NCBI RefSeq assembly: GCF_007570865.1 | Contig: NZ_VLPS01000008.1 | Span: forward strand, 124,001 to 188,000 | DNA from: Atlantibacter subterraneus | Lineage (GTDB): Bacteria > Pseudomonadota > Gammaproteobacteria > Enterobacterales > Enterobacteriaceae | Direction of reading: 5' to 3' | DNA: 64,000 nucleotides | Shown: piece after piece, positions 42,214 through 51,932 of the stretch | Layout of the letters: each line of letters opens with the position of its first letter | Numbering within the stretch: position 1 is the first letter of the stretch | Made by a program: the position numbers and the translations under genes | Notes under the pieces: generated by a model | Told to the model about the DNA's origin: nothing | What the model saw: only the letters and a program-made list of their open reading frames with translations | Database searches by the model: none

Positions 42214-42958
42214 GTGTCCGGGTTTCACAGACCCCGCGAAAAAAAGCATCGTGCAGCGCTACCTGATTTCGCCCCCGGTGCTTAGCAGAATAGAGCGCGG
42301 TATCCGCCGCGCTGTATAACGATTCAAAATCGCTGCCGCGTAATCCCAGGCTGACGCCAATACTGGCGGTCACCAGTTGATCCGGCAGCGCATCCAGCGG
42401 CGATGCGTTTAACGACGCGTGGATATAACCCGCCGTAATCATCGCATCCTCAACCCGCGCGTTGGGCAGCAAAATGGTGAACTCTTCGCCGCCTACCCGC
42501 CCGATGGCGGCAAATTCCGGCACCGCGCGGCGTACCCGGGCCACCAGCGAGCAAATCACTTTATCGCCCATCGGGTGCCCGTGTTCATCGTTGATCCGTT
42601 TGAAATGGTCGATATCCAGCAGGATAAGCGCCACGTTGCCCTGGGTGAGCGCCTGATTGATCTGATTGATGATCGCGCTGCGGTTAAACACCGCCGTAAG
42701 CGGATCGTGAGTGGCTTCATATTCCAGCTGTTTCGCCAGCTGTTGCAGTTGCTCATTGATGCGGTTTAGCTCGCGCTCCGCGCGGTCGCTGCGCGAAATC
42801 AGCCGGTAGGATTCGCGGATCAGGCGCTGATAGCGCAGTGCCAGCACCAGCAACTCTTCGCGGCAGGCGTCCGCAGGCAGCGTGACGTTAGCGGCGGCTT
42901 CCCGCGCCTCTTCCAGCACCGAAAATTCATCCCTGAACAGCTCGTTAATATCTAGCAT
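42194..42958 (-). CDS. siaD: Diguanylate cyclase (SiaD-like)
   Basis: A 254-residue cytoplasmic protein: helical N-terminus (about residues 1-80, likely a coiled coil for dimerisation) and a GGDEF domain with the active motif GGEEF in GRVGGEEFTILLP. The allosteric I-site RxxD, expected a few residues before GGEEF, is replaced (VPEFAAIG), so product inhibition at that site is unlikely. It is the last gene of the four-gene operon, overlapping siaC by 7 bases, the position of SiaD in Pseudomonas aeruginosa siaABCD, where SiaC binding stimulates the cyclase. Confidence 0.9.
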   Translation of the reverse strand: MLDINELFRDEFSVLEEAREAAANVTLPADACREELLVLALRYQRLIRESYRLISRSDRAERELNRINEQLQQLAKQLEYEATHDPLTAVFNRSAIINQINQALTQGNVALILLDIDHFKRINDEHGHPMGDKVICSLVARVRRAVPEFAAIGRVGGEEFTILLPNARVEDAMITAGYIHASLNASPLDALPDQLVTASIGVSLGLRGSDFESLYSAADTALYSAKHRGRNQVALHDAFFRGVCETRTLKIYSA

Positions 42959-43368
42959 GCGCTCAAATCCGCGATGGGCGTGACGTTCAGCGCCGGGAAA
43001 TCAAGACTCAACTCCTGACCGAACTCTTCGGAAATATCATCCTCGGCGTCGTAATACCAGTGCAGATGGCACGGTTTACCGGCCTGGGCAAAGCGGTTCA
43101 GACAGTCGAATAATTCAAACAGCAGCTTGGTGCTGGAGCTGTTGAAGTAGCTCAGCGCCACGTGAATCTCCACGGACTGAGGCGCGGTGGCGCTCTCCTG
43201 TAGCCAGGCCTCAACCGCTTCCAGCAGCGGGCGAAAAAACGCGGCGGCGTTTTCAGGGTAGGCTTCGCCTTTCATCATCAGGCGGCAGGCCGCAAAGTCA
43301 AAATGGACTTCCGGCGTGGAGTGCGTGGCGGCAAGCGCAATGGACGGCGTTAACGTAGTATCAGTCAT
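42952..43368 (-). CDS. siaC: SiaC-like phospho-regulated activator (DUF1987)
   Basis: A 138-residue protein of the SiaC/DUF1987 family. The central ALSYFNSSSTKLLFELFD resembles the SiaC motif with the phospho-threonine; the Ser/Thr cluster SSSTK is the likely phosphorylation site. In Pseudomonas the SiaB kinase phosphorylates SiaC, SiaA removes the phosphate, and unphosphorylated SiaC activates SiaD. It overlaps siaB by 8 bases and siaD by 7. Confidence 0.86.
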   Translation of the reverse strand: MTDTTLTPSIALAATHSTPEVHFDFAACRLMMKGEAYPENAAAFFRPLLEAVEAWLQESATAPQSVEIHVALSYFNSSSTKLLFELFDCLNRFAQAGKPCHLHWYYDAEDDISEEFGQELSLDFPALNVTPIADLSAC

Positions 43369-43948
43369 GGCAAAAGGTTGCCTTCAGGTGGAAGGCGGAC
43401 AACGGGCTGGCCGCCAGTGGATGTAAGCGATATTCCAGCGGTTCGCTGGTGTCTCGCGCCATAGTCAGCAAGCCGATATTGGCCCCCTTGCTGGTCGGCG
43501 GCGCTTCGCTGCGCAAGCCCTGTTTCCAGGCCTGTTTGATTTCGTCCTGGGTCATGGTGCGCAAGACTTCCAGGTTGGTCTGGAGCAACGAGGACTCCTC
43601 CTCGCCCACCAGATTGGCGGTTTCCAGGTAGTAGTGACGATGATCGGTGTGCAGGCACAGCGAGCCGAAGCGCAGTTCTTCCTGGCCGGTACACAGATAG
43701 CGTTCATCTGACGAGTAGCGGACGATGTTTTGCCCCATCTCGACAAATACCGAAAACAGCCGACGGCGGATCGCCGAGGAGGATTCGTGCTTATCCAGCC
43801 AGACCCGAATCACCTCCCCCATCGCAATAATGTTCTGTTGGGAAAAATAGCCGGTATAAAACAGCGCGACGTCGCTGTGGCGCGACAGCCCGAACAGGGG
43901 CATCAGCACGGCTTCTTTTACCTGAATGTCGTTCATTTTCATCTGCAT
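43361..43948 (-). CDS. siaB: SiaB-like protein kinase (SiaB family)
   Basis: A 195-residue protein of the SiaB (DUF6272) family, an atypical kinase/ATPase of the GHKL type. The adenine-side helix region VEMGQNIVRYSSDE is comparable to the N-box of anti-sigma kinases, and the C-terminal part has GANIGLLTMARDTS. Two further ATG codons (43942, 43936) lie just downstream; 43942 has slightly better spacing from GGTGAG. It starts 2 bases after the siaA stop. Confidence 0.84.
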   Translation of the reverse strand: MQMKMNDIQVKEAVLMPLFGLSRHSDVALFYTGYFSQQNIIAMGEVIRVWLDKHESSSAIRRRLFSVFVEMGQNIVRYSSDERYLCTGQEELRFGSLCLHTDHRHYYLETANLVGEEESSLLQTNLEVLRTMTQDEIKQAWKQGLRSEAPPTSKGANIGLLTMARDTSEPLEYRLHPLAASPLSAFHLKATFCHD

Positions 43949-43949
43949 C

Positions 43950-45170
43950 TCACCAGCGAAAGCCAAACCATGTCATGTCGTCCCGGCACATCTGTTCGCC
44001 CTGCCAGCGTTTTAGCGCGGCCAGCAGCGCGTCGGAGCGTTGCGCCATAGGCCGCTCGCGCTCCTGCAACAGCAGCGCCTGGATTCGTTTTTTACCGAAC
44101 ATGATCCCGCGCTCGCCGCCTATCTGATCGGTGATGCCATCGCTGACAATCAGCAGTTGATCGTCGCGCCCGAGCGGGCACTGATGGCGCTGCCACTGAT
44201 AGTCTGACGGCGTGTCGATGTAGCCCAGACCCTGGCGGTCGCCGTCGAGTACGGCCACCGCATCCGCGTCGCTCGCCAGTTGAAAAGCGTGCATCTGCGC
44301 ATTGGCCCAAATCAGCTGTTGGTTGTCGGTGTCGACAAACAGCGCGATTGCGTCACAGCCGTCGTTGGACTGGCTTTTCTCGGCGCTGGGATGAAGCTGG
44401 CTCAGGGTTTGTTTAATGTGCTGATTGATGATGCTCAGCAGGCGCTCCGGCTCGTGGGGCGGCACCTGGGTCAACGCTTTTTCCAGCGCCGAGGAGAAAA
44501 TAAAGGTCATAAACGCGCCCGGCACGCCGTGGCCTGTACAGTCCGCCACCACCTGGAGCCAGCCGTGTTCGAACGGGTAAAAGGCGTAGATGTCGCCCCC
44601 CACGCAGTCGCGCGGATGCCAGTACAGGCACCAGTCGTCAAGATGGCTTTCCATCGACTGGCGCGAGCGGTTGAGCATCGATTCCTGAATCACCCGCGCA
44701 TATTCGATGCTCTGCATAATCTGCAGATGCTGCTTCGCCTGGAGTTCAGAAACGGTTTTAATCAGGTCGATACCCAGCCCAATACCTACATAATGGCCGT
44801 CGTCGGTAAGGATAAAGCCTTCCGTCACCGCCTTATCGCCGGTTTCGATCACCCGATCCGCCAGATAATCCAGCCCGGCGTCGGCTTCGACGATCAGCGG
44901 CGTTTTATCCATAAACGCGATGCAGCTTTTCTGATCGTATAGTTCATGAAAGAACGGGCGGCTCATCTGGGAGAGAAAAATATGGCGGTTAATCATGCCG
45001 ATAGGCCGGTTCAGCTCCAGTACCGGCAGGCCAATCAGCGATTTATGGTGATTAAACAGCGCCATAACCTGTTGGTTATTGGACGAGGGCGTCACGTGCG
45101 GCACCACGATACGCAGCATCCCTGCGTTCAGCTCGCGTGACGAAGAAACCATTGCCAGAGGTAAATCCAT
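43950..45170 (-). CDS. siaA: SiaA-like PP2C phosphatase with N-terminal CBS-like sensor
   Basis: A 406-residue protein. Residues about 12-150 look like a pair of CBS motifs (VMALFNHHKSLIGLPVLELNRPIGMINRH; FILTDDGHYVGIGLGIDL). A coiled linker (150-180) leads to a SpoIIE/PP2C phosphatase domain with metal-binding Asp in DCVGGD and ADCTGHGVPGA. P. aeruginosa SiaA instead is a membrane receptor with HAMP domain; here no membrane segment is present, so the input must be cytoplasmic. It is the first gene of the operon. Confidence 0.87.
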   Translation of the reverse strand: MDLPLAMVSSSRELNAGMLRIVVPHVTPSSNNQQVMALFNHHKSLIGLPVLELNRPIGMINRHIFLSQMSRPFFHELYDQKSCIAFMDKTPLIVEADAGLDYLADRVIETGDKAVTEGFILTDDGHYVGIGLGIDLIKTVSELQAKQHLQIMQSIEYARVIQESMLNRSRQSMESHLDDWCLYWHPRDCVGGDIYAFYPFEHGWLQVVADCTGHGVPGAFMTFIFSSALEKALTQVPPHEPERLLSIINQHIKQTLSQLHPSAEKSQSNDGCDAIALFVDTDNQQLIWANAQMHAFQLASDADAVAVLDGDRQGLGYIDTPSDYQWQRHQCPLGRDDQLLIVSDGITDQIGGERGIMFGKKRIQALLLQERERPMAQRSDALLAALKRWQGEQMCRDDMTWFGFRW

Positions 45171-45302
45171 GATGGGTGATGACTCATTACCGTAAGAATT
45201 ATCTTAGGGTATGAGGCAATTGTGACAGTTTTATCTCAGCGGCGCGGCCCGGTTAAAATCAAGATAAAATAATCATTTAACCGAAATCACGCCGCGTCGT
45301 CG

Positions 45303-46268
45303 CTACTGATAAAAGCGCGCCATCATCAGCATCAGCAGTGGCGTGGTCACCGTGGAAAGCACCGTGGTCAGCAGCATGCTGGTCGCCGTCGCGCCCTGGA
45401 GCGCATTGAATTTTTGCGCCATCAGATAAACGTTGACGCCAACGGCCATCGACCCCAGTAGCACCACCACCTGGCTTTCCTGCTGCGGCAGATGCAGTAA
45501 AATCGCCGCGCCCCAGACCATCAGCGGCATGACGATTAATTTTAGAATGCTGATTGCCGCGCTTTCCCGCAAGCCGTGGCGGATTTTATAGCGCGCCAGG
45601 CTCATGCCCAGCGTCACCAGCGTCAGCGGCGCGGACACCTGGCCCAGCATGGTGACCGGCGAATCGATGATATACGGCAGCGGGCGATGCAGCAGGCTCC
45701 AGGCGAAGCCGGTAAAGATGCCGATAATGATCGGGTTACGCACCACGTTAAGCAGCGTTTTCACGATGCCGCGCAGAGAAAAACTGCCGCTTTGCGCCCA
45801 CTCCACCGAGACCGTCACCAGCGTCCAGAGGATCAGGCTGTTAAACACCAGCACCAGCGCCACTGATGGCAGGCTGGATTGCCCCAGCAGAATAATCGCT
45901 ACCGGAATACCGAGCATTACGTTGTTAGAGAAAATCCCGCCGAGGCTGAACACCGACGAGGAAACGGGATCGAGGTGAAACAGATGCTTCGCCACCAGCC
46001 GGCCAATAAAGTAGACCACGAAGCAACTGCCGAAAAAGGCGATCAACAAACGCATGTCCACCGGCGGGCTTTCGTAGAACTTGCTCATGACCTTAAACAG
46101 CATGCACGGCAACGCCACGGTAAAACAGAAGCGGTTAAGCCCTTCCGCCACGGAATCCGGCCAGCCGGCGAAGCGCCCAATGCCATATCCGGTTGCCATC
46201 AATAAAAACAGCGGTGCCGAAAGCACAACCTGATGCGAGAGTTGCCCAAAAAAGCCGATCGATTCCAT
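45303..46268 (-). CDS. AEC-family transporter
   Basis: A 321-residue membrane protein with about ten membrane segments of the auxin efflux carrier family. Typical pieces are GIFSNNVMLGIPVAIILLG and MAVGVNVYLMAQKF. Bacterial members move small organic acids such as malonate; the substrate is unknown here. The ATG at 46268 is favoured over one at 46289 since AGGGATAAGA precedes it. It lies upstream of the siaABCD genes on the same strand, 132 bases apart. Confidence 0.88.
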   Translation of the reverse strand: MESIGFFGQLSHQVVLSAPLFLLMATGYGIGRFAGWPDSVAEGLNRFCFTVALPCMLFKVMSKFYESPPVDMRLLIAFFGSCFVVYFIGRLVAKHLFHLDPVSSSVFSLGGIFSNNVMLGIPVAIILLGQSSLPSVALVLVFNSLILWTLVTVSVEWAQSGSFSLRGIVKTLLNVVRNPIIIGIFTGFAWSLLHRPLPYIIDSPVTMLGQVSAPLTLVTLGMSLARYKIRHGLRESAAISILKLIVMPLMVWGAAILLHLPQQESQVVVLLGSMAVGVNVYLMAQKFNALQGATATSMLLTTVLSTVTTPLLMLMMARFYQ

Positions 46269-47134
46269 TCTTATCCCTGCCTGAATCACGAAGTTGGTAA
46301 TTTTTTAATCGTTTTTCGCCAGTATAAGGGATTCGGATCGGGGCGTCAGGTCGCGTTCTGCCTGGCGTAAAATTTTGGGCATTTGCCTGGCTGACGATCC
46401 CATCACGGCGAATGCCTCCTGATAAGAAAAATAACTGCTATCACGCTGAATCGAGTCACATTGCCGCGCTTCGCGGGTTTATTTTCCGGAATAAACGTTG
46501 ATTTGCCCCGGCATTATCACCCGCTAACAGGCCGTTATTTTTTTAGATATTTACTGCAAGCCAGTTTTTTTAACAATTCATCGGCAATTAAAAAAGCAAA
46601 ATGGATGAATAATTTACCTGCGAAAAATACTCCCTTTTAAGTATATTTTTTTGCGCAATAAAGCACGCCGTTTAATCGCTAAAAAATAGCGTTAAAGATT
46701 TCACTTAAATGCTTTAATTTTCATGACATTAACACGATAAAATTGTCACGTAGTCATTTAAACTTGTTGCGTCCGGCTATTTTTACCTCATGCTCAACAT
46801 TTAATCCGATTTAACAACACTATTTGAGATCACAAAACCCCCACTCCTCTATAACACTCACCCTACAAATTGACCTTGAACAAAAATAGAACTTTTTGTC
46901 TGTGTTAATTTTCGCACGGCAATTTCTGCAATGTGGTGCTTTTCCAACACCCAACACCTGGGAAATTTCTCCGGCCAATAACTAACCATTAATGAGTAAT
47001 TAATTTTAGTTAGCGGCGGGATTATTTAACTGGCATCACCCTTTACCAATAAACATGAACAGAAAAATAACGTCTGTTTTTGGTTAAGGAATGAGGTTCA
47101 AAACAAAAACATTCACCATCACATGGGGTAAACA
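46269..47134. other. Long AT-rich intergenic region before fdnG
   Basis: About 870 bases without a convincing gene. It includes an AT-rich centre (about 46540-46760) and a candidate FNR box (46870-46883). It should hold the fdnG promoter with a long leader and the AEC gene promoter. No RNA gene was recognised, though the length leaves space for one. Confidence 0.45.
46870..46883. promoter_or_regulatory. Candidate FNR site of the fdnGHI promoter
   Basis: TTGACcttgAACAA differs at one position in each half from the FNR consensus TTGAT-N4-ATCAA. In E. coli fdnGHI needs FNR and nitrate-activated NarL. The site is about 250 bases before the fdnG start, so a long untranslated leader would be needed; NarL heptamers could not be assigned with confidence. 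Confidence 0.4.
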
Positions 47135-50100
47135 ATGGATGTGAATCGCAGGCAATTTTTCCGGATTTGCGCCGGTGGCCTGGCAGGTACCACCGTTGCC
47201 GCTCTGGGATTTGCGCCCAAAACGGCACTGGCGGGTATTCGCGACTATAAATTGTTGCGCTCTACCGAAACCCGCAATACCTGTACCTACTGTTCCGTTG
47301 GCTGCGGATTATTGATGTACAGCCTTGGCGACGGCTCAATGAACGCGAAATCCGCGCTGTTCCACGTCGAAGGGGATCCGGACCATCCGGTGAGCCGCGG
47401 CGCGCTGTGCCCGAAAGGCGCAGGGTTGCTGGATTACGTTCATAGCGAAGGCCGTCTGCGCTACCCGGAATACCGGGCACCTGGCTCGGATAAATGGCAG
47501 CGCATCAGCTGGGACGACGCCTTCAACCGCATCACGCGGCTGATGAAAGCGGACCGCGACGCTAACTTTATCGAGCAAAACGCGGCGGGCACCACGGTGA
47601 ACCGCTGGACCACTACCGGTATGCTGTGCGCGTCTGCCGCCAGCAACGAAACCGGGATGCTGACCCAGAAATTCGCTCGTTCCTTAGGCATGGTGGCGGT
47701 AGATAACCAGGCGCGCGTCTGACACGGACCAACGGTAGCAAGTCTTGCTCCAACATTTGGTCGCGGTGCGATGACCAACCACTGGGTTGATATCAAAAAC
47801 GCCAACGTCGTGATGGTGATGGGCGGTAACGCCGCTGAAGCGCATCCGGTGGGTTTCCGCTGGGCGATGGAAGCGAAAAACAACAATGACGCGACGCTGA
47901 TCGTGGTCGACCCACGTTTTACGCGCACGGCGTCGGTTGCGGATCTCTACGTCCCTATCCGTTCCGGTACTGACATTACCTTCCTGTCAGGGGTTTTGCT
48001 GTACCTGATCGAAAACAACAAAATTAACGCCGAATATGTTAAGCACTACACCAACGCGAATCTGCTGGTGCGGGAAGACTTTTCCTTTGAGGACGGTCTG
48101 TTCAGCGGCTATGACGCTGAAAAACGTAAATATGATAAGACCACCTGGAACTATCAGTTCGACGAAAACGGCTACGCCCTGCGCGACGAGACGCTGACCC
48201 ACCCGCGCTGCGTCTGGAACCTGCTGAAACAGCACGTTTCCCGTTACACGCCGGACATGGTGGAGAACATCTGCGGCACGCCGAAGGCGGACTTCCTGAA
48301 AGTGTGTGAAGTGCTGGCCTCCACCAGCGCCCCGGACCGTACCACCACCTTCCTGTATGCCCTGGGCTGGACGCAGCACACCGTCGGCGCGCAGAACATC
48401 CGCACCATGGCGATGATCCAACTGCTGCTCGGCAACATGGGTATGGCAGGCGGCGGCGTGAACGCCCTGCGCGGCCACTCCAATATTCAGGGTCTGACCG
48501 ACCTCGGCCTGCTGTCCACCAGCCTGCCGGGCTACCTGACGCTGCCGTCGGAGAAGCAAGCCGATCTGGAAAGCTATCTGAAGGCCAATACGCCGGTCGC
48601 AACGCTGCCGAATCAGGTGAACTACTGGAGCAACTATCCCAAGTTCTTCGTCAGCCTGATGAAGTCGTTCTACGGCGATGATGCCCAGAAAGAGAACCAG
48701 TGGGGTTATGACTGGTTGCCGAAGTGGGACCAGGTTTACGACGCCATGAAGTACTTCGACATGATGGATCGCGGCGAAGTGAACGGTTATATCTGCCAGG
48801 GCTTTAACCCGGTGGCGTCACTGCCGGATAAAAACCAGATCGTCAGCCGCCTCAGCAAGCTGAAGTACCTGATTGTCATCGACCCGCTGGTTACCGAAAC
48901 CAGTAACTTCTGGCAGAACCACGGCGACATGAACGACGTCGATCCGGCCAGCATTCAGACCGAGGTGTTCCGTCTGCCGTCGACCTGTTTCGCGGAAGAG
49001 GACGGGTCTATCGCCAACTCCGGCCGCTGGTTGCAGTGGCACTGGAAAGCGGCGGACGCCCCGGGCGAAGCGTTGAACGACGGGGAAATCCTCGCGGGCC
49101 TGTACCATCGCCTGCGCGAGATGTATCGCAGCGAAGGCGGCAAAGGCGTCGAGCCGCTGCTGAAAATGAGCTGGACGTACAAACGCCCGGATCATCCGGA
49201 ATCGGCGGAAGTGGCCAAAGAGAACAACGGCGTGGCGCTGGCGGACCTTTACGATCCGAACGGCAACCTGCTGGCGAAGAAAGGCGAGCTGCTGAGTTCG
49301 TTTGCGCTGATGCGCGACGACGGCACCACCGCGTCTTCCTGCTGGATTTACGCTGGTAGCTGGACCGAGAAAGGCAACCAGATGGCGAACCGCGATAACA
49401 GCGATCCGTCCGGTCTGGGCAACACACTGGGCTGGGCCTGGGCATGGCCGCTCAACCGCCGCATCATTTACAACCGCGCGTCCGCCGATCCGATGGGTAA
49501 ACCCTGGGACAGCAAACGCATGCTGATCAAATGGAACGGCAGCAAGTGGGTCGGGAACGATATCCCGGACTACAACACCGCCGCGCCAGGCAGCGGCACC
49601 GGTCCGTTTATCATGCAGCCGGAAGGGCTGGGCCGCCTGTTCGCCATCGACAAAATGGCGGAAGGGCCGTTCCCGGAACACTACGAGCCGGTGGAAACGC
49701 CGATTGGCACCAACCCGCTGCACCCGAACGTGATCTCTAACCCGGCGGCGCGCCTGTTGCCGGAAGACGCCAAACGTATCGGCGATCGCAGTGAGTTCCC
49801 GTATGTGGGCACCACCTACCGTTTAACCGAGCATTTCCACACCTGGACTAAGCATGCGTTGCTCAACGCCATCGCCCAGCCGGAGCAGTTCGTGGAAATC
49901 AGCGAAACCCTCGCGAAAGCGAAAGGCATCGCCAACGGCGATACGGTGAAGGTCAGCAGCAAGCGCGGGTTTATCCGGGCGGTTGCGGTGGTGACGCCGC
50001 GTTTGCAGGTTCTGAACGTGGACGGCAAGCAGGTTGAAACCGTAGGTATCCCGCTGCACTGGGGCTTTGAAGGCACCGCGCGCAAGGGTTATCTGGCGAA

Positions 50101-50182
50101 CACCCTGACGCCGCCGGTCGGTGATGCTAACTCACAGACGCCGGAGTACAAGGCGTTCCTGGTTAACATTGAGAAGGCGTAA
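47135..50182 (+). CDS. fdnG: Formate dehydrogenase-N alpha subunit (selenocysteine, molybdenum)
   Basis: A 1015-residue catalytic subunit read through an in-frame UGA at 47720-47722 as selenocysteine 196, the same residue as in E. coli FdnG. The N-terminus is a Tat signal ([15 protein letters not shown]) and a 4Fe-4S site follows (CTYCSVGCG … CPKG). It oxidises formate in the periplasm, passing electrons through FdnH and FdnI to menaquinone for nitrate respiration. Similarity to E. coli FdnG is very high over the whole length. A plain gene caller would split it at the UGA. The enzyme needs selA, selB, selC and selD elsewhere in the genome. Confidence 0.96.
47720..47765 (+). promoter_or_regulatory. 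Selenocysteine insertion element (SECIS) of fdnG
   Basis: Directly after the UGA the message can fold an apical hairpin: GG, a bulged T, AGCA, loop AGTCT, TGCT, CC (47734-47751). A GU within a small loop and a bulged U are the features SelB recognises in bacterial SECIS elements such as fdhF and fdnG. Confidence 0.85.
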
Positions 50183-50193
50183 GGGGCGAACTC

Positions 50194-51081
50194 ATGTCAA
50201 TGCAATCTCAGGACATTATTAAACGTTCCGCCACCAACGGAATGACCCCGCCGCCTCAGGCGCGTGACTTCAAGGAAGAAGTCGCCAAGCTGATTGACGT
50301 CTCCACCTGTATCGGCTGTAAAGCCTGCCAGGTGGCGTGCTCGGAGTGGAATGACATCCGCGCTGAGGTCGGTCACTGCGTGGGCGTCTACGACAACCCG
50401 ACGGACCTGACGGCCAAAGCCTGGACGGTAATGCGCTTTAGCGAAACCCGCGCCAACGGCAAACTGGAATGGCTGATCCGCAAAGACGGCTGTATGCACT
50501 GTGAAGATCCGGGCTGCCTGAAGGCGTGCCCGTCGGCGGGTGCAATTATCCAGTACGCCAATGGCATCGTCGATTTTCAGTCGGAACACTGCATCGGTTG
50601 CGGTTACTGCATCGCGGGCTGCCCGTTCAACGTGCCGCGCCTCAATCCGCAAGATAACCGGGTGTATAAATGCACCCTGTGCGTCGACCGGGTGAGCGTG
50701 GGCCAGGAGCCAGCGTGCGTGAAAACCTGCCCGACCGGCGCAATCCACTTCGGCACCAAAAAAGAGATGCTGGAAGTGGCGAGCGAGCGCGTGGAGAAGC
50801 TGAAAAAACGCGGTTACCCGCACGCGGGTATTTACGACCCGGCGGGCGTGGGCGGCACTCACGTAATTTACGTGCTGCACCACAACGACCAGCCGGAGCT
50901 GTATCACGGCCTGCCGAAAGATCCGCAAATCGATACGCCGATTAGCCTGTGGAAAGGGATCCTCAAACCGCTCTCCGCTGCGGGCTTTATCGCCACCTTC
51001 GCCGGTCTGATTTTCCACTATGTGGGCGTCGGTCCGAACAAGGAAGTCGATGACGACGAAGAGGAGGAGCACCATGACTAA
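50194..51081 (+). CDS. fdnH: Formate dehydrogenase-N beta subunit (four 4Fe-4S clusters)
   Basis: A 295-residue electron-transfer protein with four ferredoxin-type cysteine groups: [35 protein letters not shown] and [21 protein letters not shown] single C-terminal membrane helix ([19 protein letters not shown]) anchors it. It hands electrons from FdnG to the cytochrome FdnI. It follows fdnG by 11 bases and overlaps fdnI by 8. Confidence 0.95.
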   Translation: MSMQSQDIIKRSATNGMTPPPQARDFKEEVAKLIDVSTCIGCKACQVACSEWNDIRAEVGHCVGVYDNPTDLTAKAWTVMRFSETRANGKLEWLIRKDGCMHCEDPGCLKACPSAGAIIQYANGIVDFQSEHCIGCGYCIAGCPFNVPRLNPQDNRVYKCTLCVDRVSVGQEPACVKTCPTGAIHFGTKKEMLEVASERVEKLKKRGYPHAGIYDPAGVGGTHVIYVLHHNDQPELYHGLPKDPQIDTPISLWKGILKPLSAAGFIATFAGLIFHYVGVGPNKEVDDDEEEEHHD

Positions 51082-51715
51082 GAAAAGTAAGATGATCGTT
51101 CGGACCAGCTTTATCGACCGGGCGTGTCACTGGACGGTGGTGATCTGCTTCTTCCTGGTGTCGTTATCGGGCATTGCGCTGTTTTTCCCGACTCTGCAAT
51201 GGCTGACGCAAACCTTCGGGACACCGCAGATGGGGCGTATTCTGCACCCCTTCTTCGGCGTGCTGATCTTCTTCGCGCTGATGTTTATGTTTGTCCGCTT
51301 CGTCAGACATAACATCCCGGATAAGCAGGATTTGCCGTGGCTGAAGAACATTGTGGAAGTGCTGAAAGGCAACGAACACCATGTAGCGGACGTGGGCAAA
51401 TACAACGCCGGGCAGAAAATGATGTTCTGGAGCATCATGAGCATGATTTTTGTGCTGCTGGTGACCGGCATTATTATCTGGCGTCCTTACTTCACGCACT
51501 TCTTCCCGATGTGGATCGTGCGCTGGAGCCTGTTGGTGCACGCGCTGGCGGCCATCGTGCTGATCCATGCGATCCTGATCCATATGTATATGGCGTTCTG
51601 GGTCAAAGGATCGATTAAAGGCATGATCGAAGGCAAAGTCAGCCGCCGCTGGGCGGCTAAACACCATCCGCGCTGGTATCGCAAAGTTCAGAAAGCGGAA
51701 GACGCTCAGGAGTAA
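51074..51715 (+). CDS. fdnI: Formate dehydrogenase-N cytochrome b556 subunit
   Basis: A 213-residue membrane protein with four helices that binds two b haems and reduces menaquinone. Sequence matches E. coli FdnI ([50 protein letters not shown]). The start at 51074 follows GAGGAGGAGCACC, which decides it against an upstream in-frame ATG inside fdnH. Confidence 0.95.
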   Translation: MTKKSKMIVRTSFIDRACHWTVVICFFLVSLSGIALFFPTLQWLTQTFGTPQMGRILHPFFGVLIFFALMFMFVRFVRHNIPDKQDLPWLKNIVEVLKGNEHHVADVGKYNAGQKMMFWSIMSMIFVLLVTGIIIWRPYFTHFFPMWIVRWSLLVHALAAIVLIHAILIHMYMAFWVKGSIKGMIEGKVSRRWAAKHHPRWYRKVQKAEDAQE

Positions 51716-51733
51716 CGAGCGGGTTTGACAAGT

Positions 51734-51764
51734 AAAACGGCGCCTTAATCAAGGCGCCGTTTTT
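51734..51764 (+). terminator. Terminator of fdnGHI
   Basis: AAAACGGCGCCTT and its complement around AATC, followed by T residues, 19 bases after the fdnI stop. Confidence 0.88.
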
Positions 51765-51778
51765 ATCCCTGCATAAAC

Positions 51779-51932
51779 ACCACCTCCTGAGGAGGTGGTC
51801 AGCAACCATTTTTGGCTTTGCCTTATTGTCTTTGGATTTAGAATGTTCAGCGCAGGCAGAGACTTTTTATCAGAACTTTTAGTACGCCCCTCGGGGGCGC
51901 AATCAATGCCACCTGCTATGCAGGTGTTTTTT
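51779..51932. repeat. Cluster of three hairpins (small element of unknown type)
   Basis: Three inverted repeats lie in 154 bases: ACCACCTCCT/AGGAGGTGGT with a one-base centre (51779-51799), CGCCCC/GGGGCG (51885-51899) and CACCTGC/GCAGGTG followed by six T (51910-51932). The first and last begin with similar CACCT arms. The last overlaps the yhiN stop. It could be a non-coding RNA with terminator, or a relic of a transposable element with subterminal palindromes. The sequence does not decide between these. Confidence 0.45.

Noticed and set aside
47135-47722. The UGA at 47720 as a premature stop in fdnG
   Set aside because: The UGA is at the position of selenocysteine 196 of E. coli FdnG, the frame continues without change after it, and a SECIS-like hairpin follows.
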